Source: Sinanaerobacter chloroacetimidivorans (lineage in GTDB: Bacteria; Bacillota; Clostridia; Peptostreptococcales; Anaerovoracaceae). Taken from it: a stretch of 64,000 nt of DNA. The DNA lies in assembly GCF_018128545.1 (NCBI RefSeq), contig NZ_JAGSND010000001.1:358153-422152 (forward strand). Direction: 5' to 3'. Below, piece after piece: positions 42,800 to 53,393 of this stretch (within the stretch, counting starts at the first letter, position 1; every line of letters starts with the position of its first letter). A program made the translations under genes and the position numbers. The notes beneath the pieces were generated by a model. It was not told where the DNA came from. It searched no databases and was given only the letters and a program-made list of their open reading frames with translations.

Positions 42800-44518
42800 T
42801 TAGACCTCTAAAAAGATCGGAAGGATCACAGGGCTTCTTTTTGTCTTTTCATAGATAAAGTTCTTCAATTCATCCTTTACGGCGTTCTTTAAGCCGGCCC
42901 AATCTCTGAGACCTTCTCCGTAGCACTTATCCAGTCTTGCACTGACTGCCATTTTAGCGGAGTTCATTAGATCTTCATTCTCTCTTACATAGACAAACCC
43001 TCTGGAGATGATATCTGGTCCGGAGCAGATCATTCCGCTAGCCTTGTCGATAGCCGCAACCACGATAATCAGGCCGGATTCCGATAAGAGTTTTCTGTCT
43101 CTCAACACGATATTTCCAACATCGCCAACTCCAAGTCCGTCCACAAGCACAGCAGATGCAGGAACTTCTTCCTTCGACATAACAACAGAGTCTTTTGTCA
43201 AATGGAGAACCTGGCCGTTCTTGAGAATAAAGATATTTTCTTTGGGCTTCCCAAGGGTTTCCGCAATAAAGGCATGCTGTTTTAAATGTCTGTATTCTCC
43301 GTGTACCGGCATAAAGAATTTCGGCTTAATCAAGGACTGCATCAGCTTCAACTCCTCTGAGCAGGCGTGGCCGGATACATGGATATCAGCGATATCTGAA
43401 TAGATTACATCTGCTCCCTTTTCGAAGAGTTTATTCACAACATTGGAAACGGTTTTTTCATTTCCTGGTACCGGACTCGAGGACAGGATTACCATATCAC
43501 CCTTTTTAATCTGTACGGCCTTATGGTCTCCTGAAGCCATACGCGCCAAAGCAGACATGGGTTCTCCCTGGCTTCCGGTGGTAACAATGACAAGTTCTCT
43601 GTCCGGAATATTTTTTGTCTTGTTGATGTCAACCAGTACATTTTCAGGGATTTTTAAATAGCCCAGTTCAATAGCCAGGTTTACCACATTCACCATGCTT
43701 CTTCCGGAAATAGCTACTTTTCTTCCGAACATCACGGCCGTATCCACAATTCTCTGAACCCTGTGAACGTTGGATGAGAAGGTAGCTGTCAGAATTCTGG
43801 ACTCAGAACCTCTGAAGATATTTTCAAGAGCAACGCCCACTGTTTTTTCAGAAGGGGTATAGCCTTTTCTTTCCGCATTGGTGCTGTCAGCAAGCATCAA
43901 AAGAACGCCTTTCTTTCCCAGCTCCGCCAGTCTCTGGAAGTCAATCGGTTCTCCATCTACCGGCGTATAGTCGATTTTAAAATCTCCGGTATGGAAAATG
44001 ACTCCTGCCGGCGTCTCGATTGCCAGACAAATGGCATCAGCAATGGAATGCGTGGTTCTGATAGGTTCAATTTTAAACTCCCCAAGCTTTACATGCTGAC
44101 CGGCGGTAATGGTATTCAGCTTTCCTTTAATACCATGCTCTTTCAGTTTATTTTCAACCAATCCCAGGGTTAACTTCGTACCGTAAATTGGGATATTGAG
44201 TTCTTTTAAAAGATATGGGGTAGCCCCGATATGATCCTCATGACCATGGGTCAGTATCATGCCCCTAACCTTATCTTTATTTTTAATCAAGTAACTGAAA
44301 TCTGGTATTACAATATCAATTCCGAACATTTCATCTTCAGGGAATGATAGCCCGCAGTCGATAATCATAATGTCATTTTTATATTCCAATACGGTCATAT
44401 TCTTTCCGATTTCGTTCAAACCGCCGATTGGAATTAATTTTACCGGGCTAACTCCTTTATTATTTTCAAGTATTTTCAAATTAAATTTCCTTTCTGTATT
44501 TTTTCTTTCATCATCCAT
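42800..44518 (-). CDS. rnjA: Ribonuclease J
   Basis: About 572 residues. Metallo-beta-lactamase/beta-CASP nuclease: LTHGHEDHIGATPYL (metal-binding HxHxDH), HTGDFKIDYTPVDG, ADSTNAERKGYTPSE, the beta-CASP region, HVSGHACSEEL and FMPVHGEYRHL, then the C-terminal domain. It has 5'-3' exonuclease and endonuclease activity in mRNA turnover. The annotated ATG 44518 has a poor ribosome site; a TTG start about 14 codons later, after AAAGGA, is possible. A strong palindrome lies just upstream. Confidence 0.95.
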   Translation of the reverse strand: MDDERKNTERKFNLKILENNKGVSPVKLIPIGGLNEIGKNMTVLEYKNDIMIIDCGLSFPEDEMFGIDIVIPDFSYLIKNKDKVRGMILTHGHEDHIGATPYLLKELNIPIYGTKLTLGLVENKLKEHGIKGKLNTITAGQHVKLGEFKIEPIRTTHSIADAICLAIETPAGVIFHTGDFKIDYTPVDGEPIDFQRLAELGKKGVLLMLADSTNAERKGYTPSEKTVGVALENIFRGSESRILTATFSSNVHRVQRIVDTAVMFGRKVAISGRSMVNVVNLAIELGYLKIPENVLVDINKTKNIPDRELVIVTTGSQGEPMSALARMASGDHKAVQIKKGDMVILSSSPVPGNEKTVSNVVNKLFEKGADVIYSDIADIHVSGHACSEELKLMQSLIKPKFFMPVHGEYRHLKQHAFIAETLGKPKENIFILKNGQVLHLTKDSVVMSKEEVPASAVLVDGLGVGDVGNIVLRDRKLLSESGLIIVVAAIDKASGMICSGPDIISRGFVYVRENEDLMNSAKMAVSARLDKCYGEGLRDWAGLKNAVKDELKNFIYEKTKRSPVILPIFLEV

Positions 44519-44567
44519 TTGCTTTGCAAATTGGGTGAGCGATTATCCGTTCTTATAACGCTACTGC

Positions 44568-44598
44568 AGAAAATTTTTCGACTGTAGAAAAATTTTCT
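44568..44598 (-). repeat. 12-bp perfect palindrome in the rnjA leader
   Basis: AGAAAATTTTTC / GAAAAATTTTCT with a 7-nt loop, between leuS and rnjA and about 50 bp upstream of the rnjA start. There is no U-run, so it is not a standard terminator for leuS. Possible leader hairpin or operator. Confidence 0.6.
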
Positions 44599-44640
44599 TA
44601 CATCTGTGCGTTTCGACGCGGGCGACATCTTGTCACCCTA

Positions 44641-47112
44641 TTATTTTACGACAATGTTAACTAATTTATTAGGTACTGCAATGATCTTTATTATTTCCTT
44701 ATTTACCAATAATTGTTTAATCTTTTCAAGATCCATGACAGCAAGTTCAAAGGCTTCTTTGCCAAGGCCGTTGGCTACCTGAACTTTTTCCTTCACTTTG
44801 CCGTTAATCTGTACGACGACTTCAACAGTATCCCTGATCAAAGCCGTATCATCATAAACAGGCCATTTCTGAAGATAAACGGTGCCTTCATGACCTGTAT
44901 ACTGCCACATTTCTTCGCAAATATGCGGAGTAAACGGCGATAAGATCAGAATCAGATTATCGATGGCTGTTTTCAGCAAGCCAAGATTCAGATTTTCTGA
45001 TTCCTTATATCTGTAAATTTCATTGACAAGCTCCATGATGGAACTGATTGCCGTATTGAAATTAAATCTTCCGCCCACATCCTCAGAAACCTTTTTGATG
45101 GTGGCATTCATGGCATAGGAAAGCTTCTTATCCTCTTCGCTTTCTGCCTTCCAGCTTTCCGGAGCATCGGAAAGCTTATCGGAAAGTTCATAAACCAGCC
45201 GATAGACTCTGTTCAGGAAACGATAGCTGCCTTCCACTCCGGCATCAGACCATTCCAGTTCTTTTTCCGGAGGTGATGCAAAAAGAATAAACAAACGGGC
45301 CGTATCCGCTCCGTATTTATTGATGATTTCTTCCGGACTTACTACATTTCCTTTCGATTTAGACATTTTGGTACCGTCTTTTAATACCATGCCCTGAGTC
45401 AAAAGATTTGTAAACGGTTCATCTACCGGGCAATATCCGATGTCATAAAGGAATTTCGTGAAAAATCTGGCGTAGAGCAAATGTAAAATTGCATGCTCAA
45501 CACCGCCGATGTATTGATCTACAGGCATCCAGTATTCGGCCTTTTTCTTATCCCAAATTTCGTCTGCATTTTTAGCATCGGTATATCGCAGGAAATACCA
45601 GGAGGAATCCAGGAAGGTATCCATGGTATCCGTTTCTCTGGTGGCCCTTTTACCGCATTTCGGGCAGGTAGTATCCATAAAGGTTTTGCTTGTTGTAAGC
45701 GGAGATTCACCCTTACCGGTAAATACGACATCCGTCGGTAGTAAAACAGGCAGATTTTCCAATTTTTCCGGTACCCATCCGCATTCTTCACAATAGATCA
45801 TCGGAATTGGGGTTCCCCAATATCGCTGCCTGGAGATCAGCCAGTCTCTCAGACGGAAGTTGATGGATTCATTTCCGATCTTCTTTTCTTCGAGATACGC
45901 TATAATTTCCTTTTGAGCCGTAAGGTTATCCATGCCGTTAAATTGATCAGAATTAATTAAATTTCCTTCTGCGACAAAGGCGGATTTCAGGTTGTGAATG
46001 TCGATTTCCGGATTTTGCGGATCTACAACAGGAATAATGTCCAGTCCGTATTTGATAGCAAAATCGAAATCTCTCTGATCATGGGCCGGTACCGCCATAA
46101 TTGCTCCTGTCCCATAATCCATCAAAACATAGTTTGCAATATAAATCGGAACCTGTTTCCCATTCAGCGGATTTACCGCATATCTGCCGATAAAGACACC
46201 ATCCTTTTCCAGGTTTGTGGCAGTTCTTTCAATTTCGGTTAAATACTGCAGCTTATTTAAAAATTCATTTACAGGTGCTTCATATTCACTTCCTGCAATG
46301 AGGTCTTTCACATAAGGATGTTCCGGCGCCAATACCATGTAGGTTACACCAAAGAGTGTATCCGGCCTTGTGGTAAAGATTTTCAGTTCCTTATCAAAGC
46401 CCTCTATCTCAAAATCAACTTCCGCACCTATACTTTTGCCGATCCAGTTTTTCTGCATGACCTTTACCTTGTTCGGCCAGCCCTCCAGCTTGTCAATATC
46501 CGTTAGCAGTCTGTCGGCATAATCGGTGATTTTTAAATACCACTGGTCCAGATCCTTTTTTCCTACTTCGGTGGAACAGCGCTCACAAGCACCGTCTACA
46601 ACCTGTTCGTTGGCGAGAACCGTCTGGCAGGAAGGACACCAGTTAACCGGGTTTTTCTTTTTATAAGCAAGACCTTTTTCAAAAAATTGTATAAAAATCC
46701 ACTGCATCCACTTATAGTAATCAGGATGGCAAGTGGCGACTTCTCTGTCCCAGTCATAAGAAAGCCCCAGCTCGGAAAGCTGGTTCCTCATCTCCGCTAT
46801 ATTTTCCCAAGTCCAAACGTTTGGGTGAATGCCATGCTTTATTGCCGCATTTTCTGCCGGAAGTCCAAAGGAATCCCAACCCATTGGATGCAGAACATTG
46901 TATCCGTTCATTCGTAAATATCTGGTTGCAACATCTCCGATGGAATAATTTCTCACATGTCCCATGTGAAGCTTTCCGGAGGGATAAGGGAACATTTCCA
47001 AAAGGTAATATTTTTTCTTATCTTTCTCCTCCGTTGTTTTGAAAAGTTGACTTTCTTTCCAGTATTTTTGCCATTTGGCTTCGATTTCACCGAAATCATA
47101 GCGCTCAATCAT
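44641..47112 (-). CDS. leuS: Leucyl-tRNA synthetase
   Basis: 823 residues from ATG 47112 (GGAGG 9 nt upstream). Class Ia signatures [20 protein letters not shown] (HIGH) near residue 45 and KMSKSKGN (about 580), the zinc-type cysteines CPSC...CERC, and a CP1 editing domain with [19 protein letters not shown]. The C-terminal anticodon domain is complete. No T-box leader is seen; the gene is coupled to rsfS upstream. Confidence 0.97.
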   Translation of the reverse strand: MIERYDFGEIEAKWQKYWKESQLFKTTEEKDKKKYYLLEMFPYPSGKLHMGHVRNYSIGDVATRYLRMNGYNVLHPMGWDSFGLPAENAAIKHGIHPNVWTWENIAEMRNQLSELGLSYDWDREVATCHPDYYKWMQWIFIQFFEKGLAYKKKNPVNWCPSCQTVLANEQVVDGACERCSTEVGKKDLDQWYLKITDYADRLLTDIDKLEGWPNKVKVMQKNWIGKSIGAEVDFEIEGFDKELKIFTTRPDTLFGVTYMVLAPEHPYVKDLIAGSEYEAPVNEFLNKLQYLTEIERTATNLEKDGVFIGRYAVNPLNGKQVPIYIANYVLMDYGTGAIMAVPAHDQRDFDFAIKYGLDIIPVVDPQNPEIDIHNLKSAFVAEGNLINSDQFNGMDNLTAQKEIIAYLEEKKIGNESINFRLRDWLISRQRYWGTPIPMIYCEECGWVPEKLENLPVLLPTDVVFTGKGESPLTTSKTFMDTTCPKCGKRATRETDTMDTFLDSSWYFLRYTDAKNADEIWDKKKAEYWMPVDQYIGGVEHAILHLLYARFFTKFLYDIGYCPVDEPFTNLLTQGMVLKDGTKMSKSKGNVVSPEEIINKYGADTARLFILFASPPEKELEWSDAGVEGSYRFLNRVYRLVYELSDKLSDAPESWKAESEEDKKLSYAMNATIKKVSEDVGGRFNFNTAISSIMELVNEIYRYKESENLNLGLLKTAIDNLILILSPFTPHICEEMWQYTGHEGTVYLQKWPVYDDTALIRDTVEVVVQINGKVKEKVQVANGLGKEAFELAVMDLEKIKQLLVNKEIIKIIAVPNKLVNIVVK

Positions 47113-47134
47113 TTGATTCAACCTCCGTATTTTA

Positions 47135-47491
47135 TTACTGCAATGAATGATCTTCTAGTGTTATAAAACTGCAATCGCTCCATACCTTTTCAATATTGTA
47201 ACGCTCACGCTGCTCCACCGAAAATATATTAACAATGACATCACCGAAGTCCATCAGAATCCAGCCTGAATTCTTTTTCCCCTCAATGTTTTTAACAATA
47301 ATACCTTCTTTCGCAAATTGGTCTTCAATCTCCTGGGACAGAGTACCAACCTGTCTCTCTGAACCCCCGGATGCAATGACCAGATAATCTGCGAAAGAGG
47401 ATTTTTCGGAAATGTCAATGACTACAATATCCAATGCTTTTTTGCTGTCTAAAACAGCTGCTGCCTTTAAGGCAACCTCTCTGTTATTCAT
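47135..47491 (-). CDS. rsfS: Ribosomal silencing factor RsfS
   Basis: 118 residues from the ATG with AAGGAG 7-8 nt upstream. Core [26 protein letters not shown] and [28 protein letters not shown] match the RsfS/YbeB family, which binds uL14 and blocks subunit joining under starvation. Standard nadD-yqeK-rsfS-leuS cluster; 8 bp overlap with yqeK. Confidence 0.94.
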   Translation of the reverse strand: MNNREVALKAAAVLDSKKALDIVVIDISEKSSFADYLVIASGGSERQVGTLSQEIEDQFAKEGIIVKNIEGKKNSGWILMDFGDVIVNIFSVEQRERYNIEKVWSDCSFITLEDHSLQ

Positions 47492-48074
47492 TCTCATACT
47501 CCTTTCTTTTTATTTCTTCTATCAGATAATCTTTTGCTAATACCGTATCTTCATCCAAATAGCATCCTCTGCTCCTGACGTAGTCAATGGAACGCTCCAG
47601 GGACAACATACAAGCCCGGTCCAAATCCTGATATGCCAATTTTCTAAGCTCCTCAACTCCCGGATACTTCCTGTTTGGCTCAATAGCATCCGCAAGAAAG
47701 ATAATTTTCTCCAGATTAGACATATGAGGTCTGCCGGTGGTATGATAACTGACAGCATTTATCACATCTTCGTCTGTAATGTGATATTTTTCTTTCATCA
47801 TATAAGCGGCTATTTTTCCATGAGCCAGGTTGTTGTTATTCAGCAATTCCGTTTTGAAACCCAGCTGAAGAACATAATCATTCAGTTCTTGTTCCGAAAT
47901 TCCCCTGAAAAAGTCATGAAAAAGAGCGGCTGTTTCAGCCTTTTCAGGATCCGCTCCATAACGGTTGGCCAATGCTTTTGCTTCTTCCGCTACAGCGTAG
48001 GTATGAATCCGCCTCTTTTCCGATAACTGTTCATCAATCATTTTTTTTATAGTTGTATTATCCGTTCCTTGCAT
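47484..48074 (-). CDS. yqeK: HD-domain phosphohydrolase YqeK
   Basis: 196 residues of the HD superfamily: RRIHTYAVAEEAKALANRYG (first His), FHDFFRG (HD pair), AHGKIAAYMM and SYHTTGRPHMSNLEKIIFLADAIEPNR. Family members hydrolyse diadenosine tetraphosphate symmetrically. Between nadD and rsfS as in Bacillus. Confidence 0.92.
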   Translation of the reverse strand: MQGTDNTTIKKMIDEQLSEKRRIHTYAVAEEAKALANRYGADPEKAETAALFHDFFRGISEQELNDYVLQLGFKTELLNNNNLAHGKIAAYMMKEKYHITDEDVINAVSYHTTGRPHMSNLEKIIFLADAIEPNRKYPGVEELRKLAYQDLDRACMLSLERSIDYVRSRGCYLDEDTVLAKDYLIEEIKRKEYENE

Positions 48075-48119
48075 AGCTTACTTATATTATCATTTATACC
48101 CATATTTATCAAGTTTTAA

Positions 48120-48140
48120 TACGGAAAGATCATTTCCGTA
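48120..48140. repeat. Perfect 8-bp hairpin in the nadD-yqeK gap
   Basis: TACGGAAA-GATCA-TTTCCGTA in the 141-bp spacer. On the minus strand only a weak T/A-rich stretch follows, so it may be a weak terminator, attenuator or operator. Confidence 0.4.
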
Positions 48141-48215
48141 CCATTTGTGCATCTTGATGCGAAAACTGCCTTTATTGGAGCCCTTTCCAAAACAATGCCG
48201 AAACAAGGAAGCTCA

Positions 48216-48821
48216 TTAAAGGTACAGCTTTTCCTGATAAATATAGTCTTCTACTGCTTCCGGCAATAGATACTTGATGCTTTTCCCCTTTCGGATTCGA
48301 TCTTTAATGTCAGAGGAAGAGATTTCAACCTCTGAATTCTTGATTTGAAGGATTTGAGTATCATAGATTTCTCTGAACCGTTCTACCTTTTCCTTCAGTT
48401 CCTTCTCCTTGTAGCCCGGTCTCGTTCCTACTATAAAGGAATACTCCTTGAGAAGATCTTCTGCAGAGAACCATTTATCAATGCTTAAGAAGGCATCGGT
48501 TCCGATGATAAAATATAATGTTGTATTTTCATCCAAACGGGATTTATATTCCTGCAGCGTTTTTATGGTATAGGAAACTTTGGCAGAAGTCAGTTCCAGG
48601 TCCGAAACCGCAAAACCTGCGTTTCCAGCGGTAGCTTTCATCAGCATGGCATAGCGGTGATGGCCCTCCGCTATTTTAGTATTCAATTTAAAGGGCTGTA
48701 CCATTGCAGGCATAAAGACCACCTGATCCAGACCTGCTTCTCCTCTGGCCTGTTCTGCCAGAATCAAATGGCCATAATGAACAGGATCAAAGGTTCCCCC
48801 TAAAATTCCTATCTTTTTCAT
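48216..48821 (-). CDS. nadD: Nicotinate-nucleotide adenylyltransferase
   Basis: 201 residues. Nucleotidyltransferase fold with GILGGTFDPVHYGHLILAE (HxGH site, residues 5-22), VFMPA, FIIGTDAFLSIDKW and the C-terminal ISSSDIKDRIRKGKSIKYLLPEAVEDYI. It converts nicotinate mononucleotide to NaAD in NAD synthesis. AGGAG precedes ATG. Confidence 0.96.
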   Translation of the reverse strand: MKKIGILGGTFDPVHYGHLILAEQARGEAGLDQVVFMPAMVQPFKLNTKIAEGHHRYAMLMKATAGNAGFAVSDLELTSAKVSYTIKTLQEYKSRLDENTTLYFIIGTDAFLSIDKWFSAEDLLKEYSFIVGTRPGYKEKELKEKVERFREIYDTQILQIKNSEVEISSSDIKDRIRKGKSIKYLLPEAVEDYIYQEKLYL

Positions 48822-48861
48822 TTTTACTCCTGGTTAATCACAAACTCCAAGGGAATCATGA

Positions 48862-50643
48862 TTATTGATCTGTAATGGATTTTTTGATCTGTATTCCAAG
48901 TTCTTCCAATTGTTCTTCCGAGGCAACAGAAGGTGCTTCACTCACCATACAGACAGCAGACTGGTTCTTCGGGAAAGCAATAACCTCTCTGATACTGTGT
49001 TCCCATGATAAAAGCATCACAAGACGGTCAAGCCCATAAGCCAGACCACCATGGGGCGGTGTACCGTATTTAAAGGCTTCCAGTAGGAAACCGAATTTGC
49101 TGTTTACCACTTCATCAGACATCTTTAATACTTCAAACATTTTTCTTTGAAGGTTTCTGTCGTGGATTCTAATGCTGCCACCCCCCAGTTCAACACCATT
49201 CAGAACGATGTCATATGCCTTCGCTCTCACCTTTCCGGGATCTGAATCCAGCATGTGTACATCCTCAAGTCTTGGGGATGTAAAAGGATGATGCATCGGA
49301 GAATAAGTTCCGGCCTCGTCATCGTATTCGAATAATGGGAAATCGACAACCCACAGAAGATTATATTGGCTGTCATCCAGCATACCAAGCTTTCCGGCAA
49401 TATCTCTTCTTAAGAAGCCTAAGCTATCGAAAACGATTTTGGCTTTGTCTGCAACAATGAATATCAAATCTCCCGGTTTTCCATTGAAAACATCGGTGAT
49501 TTCCTTCATCTTCTCTGGGGTGAAGAATTTGCTGACAGAAGAAGTCGTCTCAGCCTCACCTATTTTGATCCAGACAAGCCCTTTTGCTCCGAAATGCTTG
49601 ATAGCCTCCTGAAGCTTATCGATATCTTTTCTGCTGAATTTTTCGGCACCGCCGTCTATATTGATTCCACGAACATCGCCGCCTGCTGCCAAAGCGTTGT
49701 CAAATACCTGAAAATCACTGTTTTTTACCACATCATTCAAGGATTTCAGTTCAAAGCCAAAACGGGTATCCGGTTTGTCGCTGCCAAAGCGTTCCATGGC
49801 TTCCGCATAGGGATATCTTGGCAGAGGTGTTGTGATTTCCACATTCATGACTTCTCTGAATAATTTTTTTAAATATTTCTCCTGGATTTCTATTACGTCA
49901 TCAACATCCACAAAGGACATTTCCAAATCGATCTGAGTAAATTCAGGCTGTCTGTCGGCTCTCAGGTCCTCGTCCCGGAAGCATTTTGCCAATTGATAGT
50001 AACGGTCGGTGCCGCTTACCATCAGAAGCTGTTTAAACATTTGCGGGGATTGGGGCAGAGCATAAAACTGACCTGGGTTTACTCTGCTCGGTACAAGATA
50101 GTCTCTGGCTCCTTCCGGTGTCGGCTTGATCAGCATAGGAGTTTCTACTTCCGTAAAACCTTCGCTGTCAAAAAACTCTCTGGTTACTTTTGAAATTTTA
50201 TGGCGGAAAGAGAGATTGCGCTGCATCTTTCCTTTTCTTAAATCTAAATAACGGTACTTCAATCTAAGATTATCCGATACCTCGTCGTCATCCTTGATAT
50301 AAATAGGAGGAGTTTCCGCTTCTGAATATATAACGAGATCTTCCGCAAAAACTTCGATGTCACCTGTGGCAAGATCCTTGTTTTTCGATTCTCTTTCTGC
50401 TACAACACCTGCGATTCCAACAACATATTCACTTCTCAGGCTGTCTGCCTTATCGAAAACTTCCTTTGGAATATTATCGTTAAAAACGATTTGAATAATA
50501 CCTGTTTTATCACGGAGATCGCAGAAAATCAAGCCTCCAAGATTTCTTCTCTTTTGTATCCATCCGTTCAGCACGACCTTTTCTCCAATGTTGTTCGCAT
50601 TCAGTGTCCCACACATGTGAGTTCTCTTTAAAATGTTATCCAT
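48862..50643 (-). CDS. aspS: Aspartyl-tRNA synthetase
   Basis: 593 residues, bacterial type. N-terminal OB anticodon domain, class II core with FRDEDLRADRQPEFTQID (motif 2, about 215), a bacterial GAD insertion (about 290-410), and GLAYGLDRLVMLL (motif 3). Whether it is discriminating or also charges tRNA-Asn cannot be decided without gatCAB and asnS. hisS-aspS is the usual Firmicutes pair. AGGAG precedes ATG. Confidence 0.97.
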   Translation of the reverse strand: MDNILKRTHMCGTLNANNIGEKVVLNGWIQKRRNLGGLIFCDLRDKTGIIQIVFNDNIPKEVFDKADSLRSEYVVGIAGVVAERESKNKDLATGDIEVFAEDLVIYSEAETPPIYIKDDDEVSDNLRLKYRYLDLRKGKMQRNLSFRHKISKVTREFFDSEGFTEVETPMLIKPTPEGARDYLVPSRVNPGQFYALPQSPQMFKQLLMVSGTDRYYQLAKCFRDEDLRADRQPEFTQIDLEMSFVDVDDVIEIQEKYLKKLFREVMNVEITTPLPRYPYAEAMERFGSDKPDTRFGFELKSLNDVVKNSDFQVFDNALAAGGDVRGINIDGGAEKFSRKDIDKLQEAIKHFGAKGLVWIKIGEAETTSSVSKFFTPEKMKEITDVFNGKPGDLIFIVADKAKIVFDSLGFLRRDIAGKLGMLDDSQYNLLWVVDFPLFEYDDEAGTYSPMHHPFTSPRLEDVHMLDSDPGKVRAKAYDIVLNGVELGGGSIRIHDRNLQRKMFEVLKMSDEVVNSKFGFLLEAFKYGTPPHGGLAYGLDRLVMLLSWEHSIREVIAFPKNQSAVCMVSEAPSVASEEQLEELGIQIKKSITDQ

Positions 50644-50655
50644 ACAGTTCTTCTC

Positions 50656-51909
50656 CTACTTCCCTAATTCTTTTATGATATCTGTCAGCGGTACCTGCTT
50701 TTGTTCGGATGTCTCCATATTCTTAATGGAAACTTTATTTTCCGCCAATTCATTCTCTCCGATTACAATGGTGTATTTTGACTTCAGTCTGTCCGCATAT
50801 TTAAACTGGCCTTTAATATTTCTCGCCATTAGATCCATTTCAGCCTTAAAACCGCTCTTCCTCAGGTCACGCATCAGTTTGAGGCCGAAGGCCTTCGCTG
50901 AATCCCCCATCACTGCGAGAAATACATCAACCTGTTCAGGCATTGGAATTTCGATGCCTGACTTTTCCATCACCAGCAACAGCCGTTCTACTCCCAGACC
51001 GAACCCTACACCCGGTATGGAAGGGCCTCCGATTTGTTCAATTAAATGATCGTATCTGCCGCCTCCGCATACTGTTCCCTGGGCTCCGATTTTATTGGAT
51101 ACAAATTCAAAAGCAGTCTTGGTATAATAATCCAATCCTCTTACGATACCAGGGTCTACAGTATAAGCCACACCCATAGCATCCAGATTGTCTTTTAAGT
51201 CATCAAAGGCTGTCCGGCAATCCTCGCAAAGGTAATCCAGCATAACAGGTGCTCCCTTTACGAGCTCCTGACAGACAGGAGATTTACAGTCTAAAATTCG
51301 CATTGGATTTCGGTCATAGCGTCCCTTGCAGGTATCACAGAGTTCATCATAGCGGGGTTTTAAAAATTCCCGTAAAGCAGCTCTGTATTTCTCTCTGCAT
51401 TCAGGACACCCGATGCTGTTGATTCTCAGCTCCAGATCCTCTATTCCAAGGGACTCCAGAAAATCTACAGCAAAGCCGATCACTTCCGCATCAGCCATCA
51501 TATTGTCCGTTCCGAATACTTCGATTCCAAATTGATGAAATTCCCTCAGCCGTCCGGATTGTGGCTTTTCATATCGAAAGCATGGAATGCTGTAATAGAA
51601 TTTGGAAGGCTGTACGTCGGCATAAAGTTTATGTTCCACAAAAGCACGGACTACAGGAGAAGTCCCTTCCGGTTTTAAGGTAATACTTCGTTTACCATAA
51701 TCCTCAAAGGTATACATTTGCTTTTCTACAATATCAGTCGTATCACCGACACCTCTTGCAAACAGCTCCGTATGTTCAAAGACAGGTGTCCTGATTTCTT
51801 TAAATACATACCTGCTGCAGGCTTGCCGGAATACATTTTCTACATAATGCCATTTATAGATCTCTGAAGGCAGGATATCCTTCGTTCCTTTTGGTGCGTT
51901 TGTTAACAT
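50656..51909 (-). CDS. hisS: Histidyl-tRNA synthetase
   Basis: 417 residues. Class II motifs: motif 1 near the PVFEHTELF region, motif 2 FRYEKPQSGRLREFHQFG (about 115), and the histidine-specific VRGLDYYTKTAFE and GGGRYDHL. The C-terminal anticodon domain includes FKAEMDLMARNIKGQFKYAD. GGAGG precedes ATG. No T-box leader visible. Confidence 0.97.
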   Translation of the reverse strand: MLTNAPKGTKDILPSEIYKWHYVENVFRQACSRYVFKEIRTPVFEHTELFARGVGDTTDIVEKQMYTFEDYGKRSITLKPEGTSPVVRAFVEHKLYADVQPSKFYYSIPCFRYEKPQSGRLREFHQFGIEVFGTDNMMADAEVIGFAVDFLESLGIEDLELRINSIGCPECREKYRAALREFLKPRYDELCDTCKGRYDRNPMRILDCKSPVCQELVKGAPVMLDYLCEDCRTAFDDLKDNLDAMGVAYTVDPGIVRGLDYYTKTAFEFVSNKIGAQGTVCGGGRYDHLIEQIGGPSIPGVGFGLGVERLLLVMEKSGIEIPMPEQVDVFLAVMGDSAKAFGLKLMRDLRKSGFKAEMDLMARNIKGQFKYADRLKSKYTIVIGENELAENKVSIKNMETSEQKQVPLTDIIKELGK

Positions 51910-51944
51910 CTTTTTTAGCCTCCTATTTCAATTTTTGCTCCATG

Positions 51945-53393
51945 TCATGTGTGAAACACGTGATCAGCTTTCCTTTGAAGCATTTCAGAAAGCCGGTCCA
52001 TGTAAATTTCATAATTTGATACATTCGCCACTCGTTCCAAACGATTCTCCTCAGGATAATACACCTTCGTAATTCCGCCGGCGCCAAGGGCGATTATGGT
52101 CTGCTCCTCTTCCATAATTCTAATATTATAAATTCCTTCGGTTCCTGCTTTTGCATAACCGATATTTTCAAAATTGCCCGCCATATGTTTTTGACGATAT
52201 AAGTAATAAGGGTGATAACCTGCATGATAGAGCATATTTTTTGCGGATACAAGCATATCCCTCACGATCTCTCCCTGGCGGTAGTGATAACCGCTGTCCA
52301 TTTCCTTCAAGCGTGATGCCCGCTTCAATGCCAGGGTGTGTACCGTAATGTTTTGCGGTTCCAGTTCCAGCAAGGTTTTCAAAGTATATTCAAAATCATC
52401 AGGTTTTTCCTCCGGAAGCCCGGCTATGATATCCGCATTAACCACAGGTATCCCTGCGGCCTTTGCCAGCCTGAAAGCTTTTTTAATATCTTCCGGTTCA
52501 TGATTGCGTCCGATGAGCTTCAAGGTTTTGCTGTTCATCGATTGGGGATTGATGCTGATGCGGTCTGCACCGGAATCCCTGATAACCGAAAGTTTTTCTC
52601 CTGTAATCGTATCCGGACGTCCTGCTTCCACCGTAAACTCCCTCAATCTGCTCAGATCAAAGGAATTGTTCACATGACAAAGAAGCTGTTTTAAATCCGG
52701 GGCATCCAGCGTTGTAGGGGTTCCGCCGCCAATATAAATGGTTTCGGGATACCAGCCTATGTTCTTCATTTCAGCTGCAGCATAGGTGATTTCCTTTTCC
52801 AGACTTACCAGATATTTTTTTATCTCCGCTTCCTGAACCTGATTGGATGGAAAGGAGCAATAGACACATCTGGTAGGGCAAAAAGGAATCCCAATATAGA
52901 TTCCAACCGATTTTACAGGAGCCGTTCCTACAATATTTGTTTGATTATCCCAAAGATTTAAAAGTAAATCTGCTTTCTCCTGATTTAAATAATAACTGTT
53001 AAGAAGGATCTCCCGTACTTTTTCTCTTGATCCTTCCCGCTTCATCAGCTCGCCTGTCAGCTTCACCGGCCTGACGCCTGTTAGAATTCCCCAATCCGGC
53101 GAAAGCCCTGTGGCAGCACGAAGGGAATCATATAGATAGCGCTTTCTTTTATTTTTGATATCCAGTTCTTTTTTATATTCCTGTCCTTTTTGTCCTGAAC
53201 AGAACTCATCCTGGTGGAAATCAGGAACTGAAATCACGACATCGGTTTCTGGGAAAGGCAGATTTGCTTCTTCCTGACAGCCGATTTCATATTCGTCCTG
53301 CTTTAAAAATACCTTTACCAGTTCTTCATATTCATTTTGATTTCCGCTGTTATTGAATAAAATCCTAAACAAATGGATTATTCTCCTTTTCAA
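51945..53393 (-). CDS. hemZ: HemZ-like oxygen-independent coproporphyrinogen III oxidase family protein
   Basis: About 482 residues. A radical SAM core with CPTRCVYCSF (CxxxCxxC, about 173-180), GGGTPTTLDAPDL, EAGRPDTIT and GLPEEKPDDFEYTL, preceded by a 150-residue N-terminal extension as in HemZ. It is related to coproporphyrinogen dehydrogenase, but some members act elsewhere, so haem synthesis is an inference. The start is unclear: the annotated TTG overlaps the preceding gene, and another TTG 7 codons later sits behind AAAGGAGA. Confidence 0.88.
   Translation of the reverse strand: MKRRIIHLFRILFNNSGNQNEYEELVKVFLKQDEYEIGCQEEANLPFPETDVVISVPDFHQDEFCSGQKGQEYKKELDIKNKRKRYLYDSLRAATGLSPDWGILTGVRPVKLTGELMKREGSREKVREILLNSYYLNQEKADLLLNLWDNQTNIVGTAPVKSVGIYIGIPFCPTRCVYCSFPSNQVQEAEIKKYLVSLEKEITYAAAEMKNIGWYPETIYIGGGTPTTLDAPDLKQLLCHVNNSFDLSRLREFTVEAGRPDTITGEKLSVIRDSGADRISINPQSMNSKTLKLIGRNHEPEDIKKAFRLAKAAGIPVVNADIIAGLPEEKPDDFEYTLKTLLELEPQNITVHTLALKRASRLKEMDSGYHYRQGEIVRDMLVSAKNMLYHAGYHPYYLYRQKHMAGNFENIGYAKAGTEGIYNIRIMEEEQTIIALGAGGITKVYYPEENRLERVANVSNYEIYMDRLSEMLQRKADHVFHT

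Noticed and set aside
44519..51945. T-box leaders for leuS, aspS or hisS
   Set aside because: No room or T-box-like structure upstream; each gene follows its neighbour closely or has a plain spacer.
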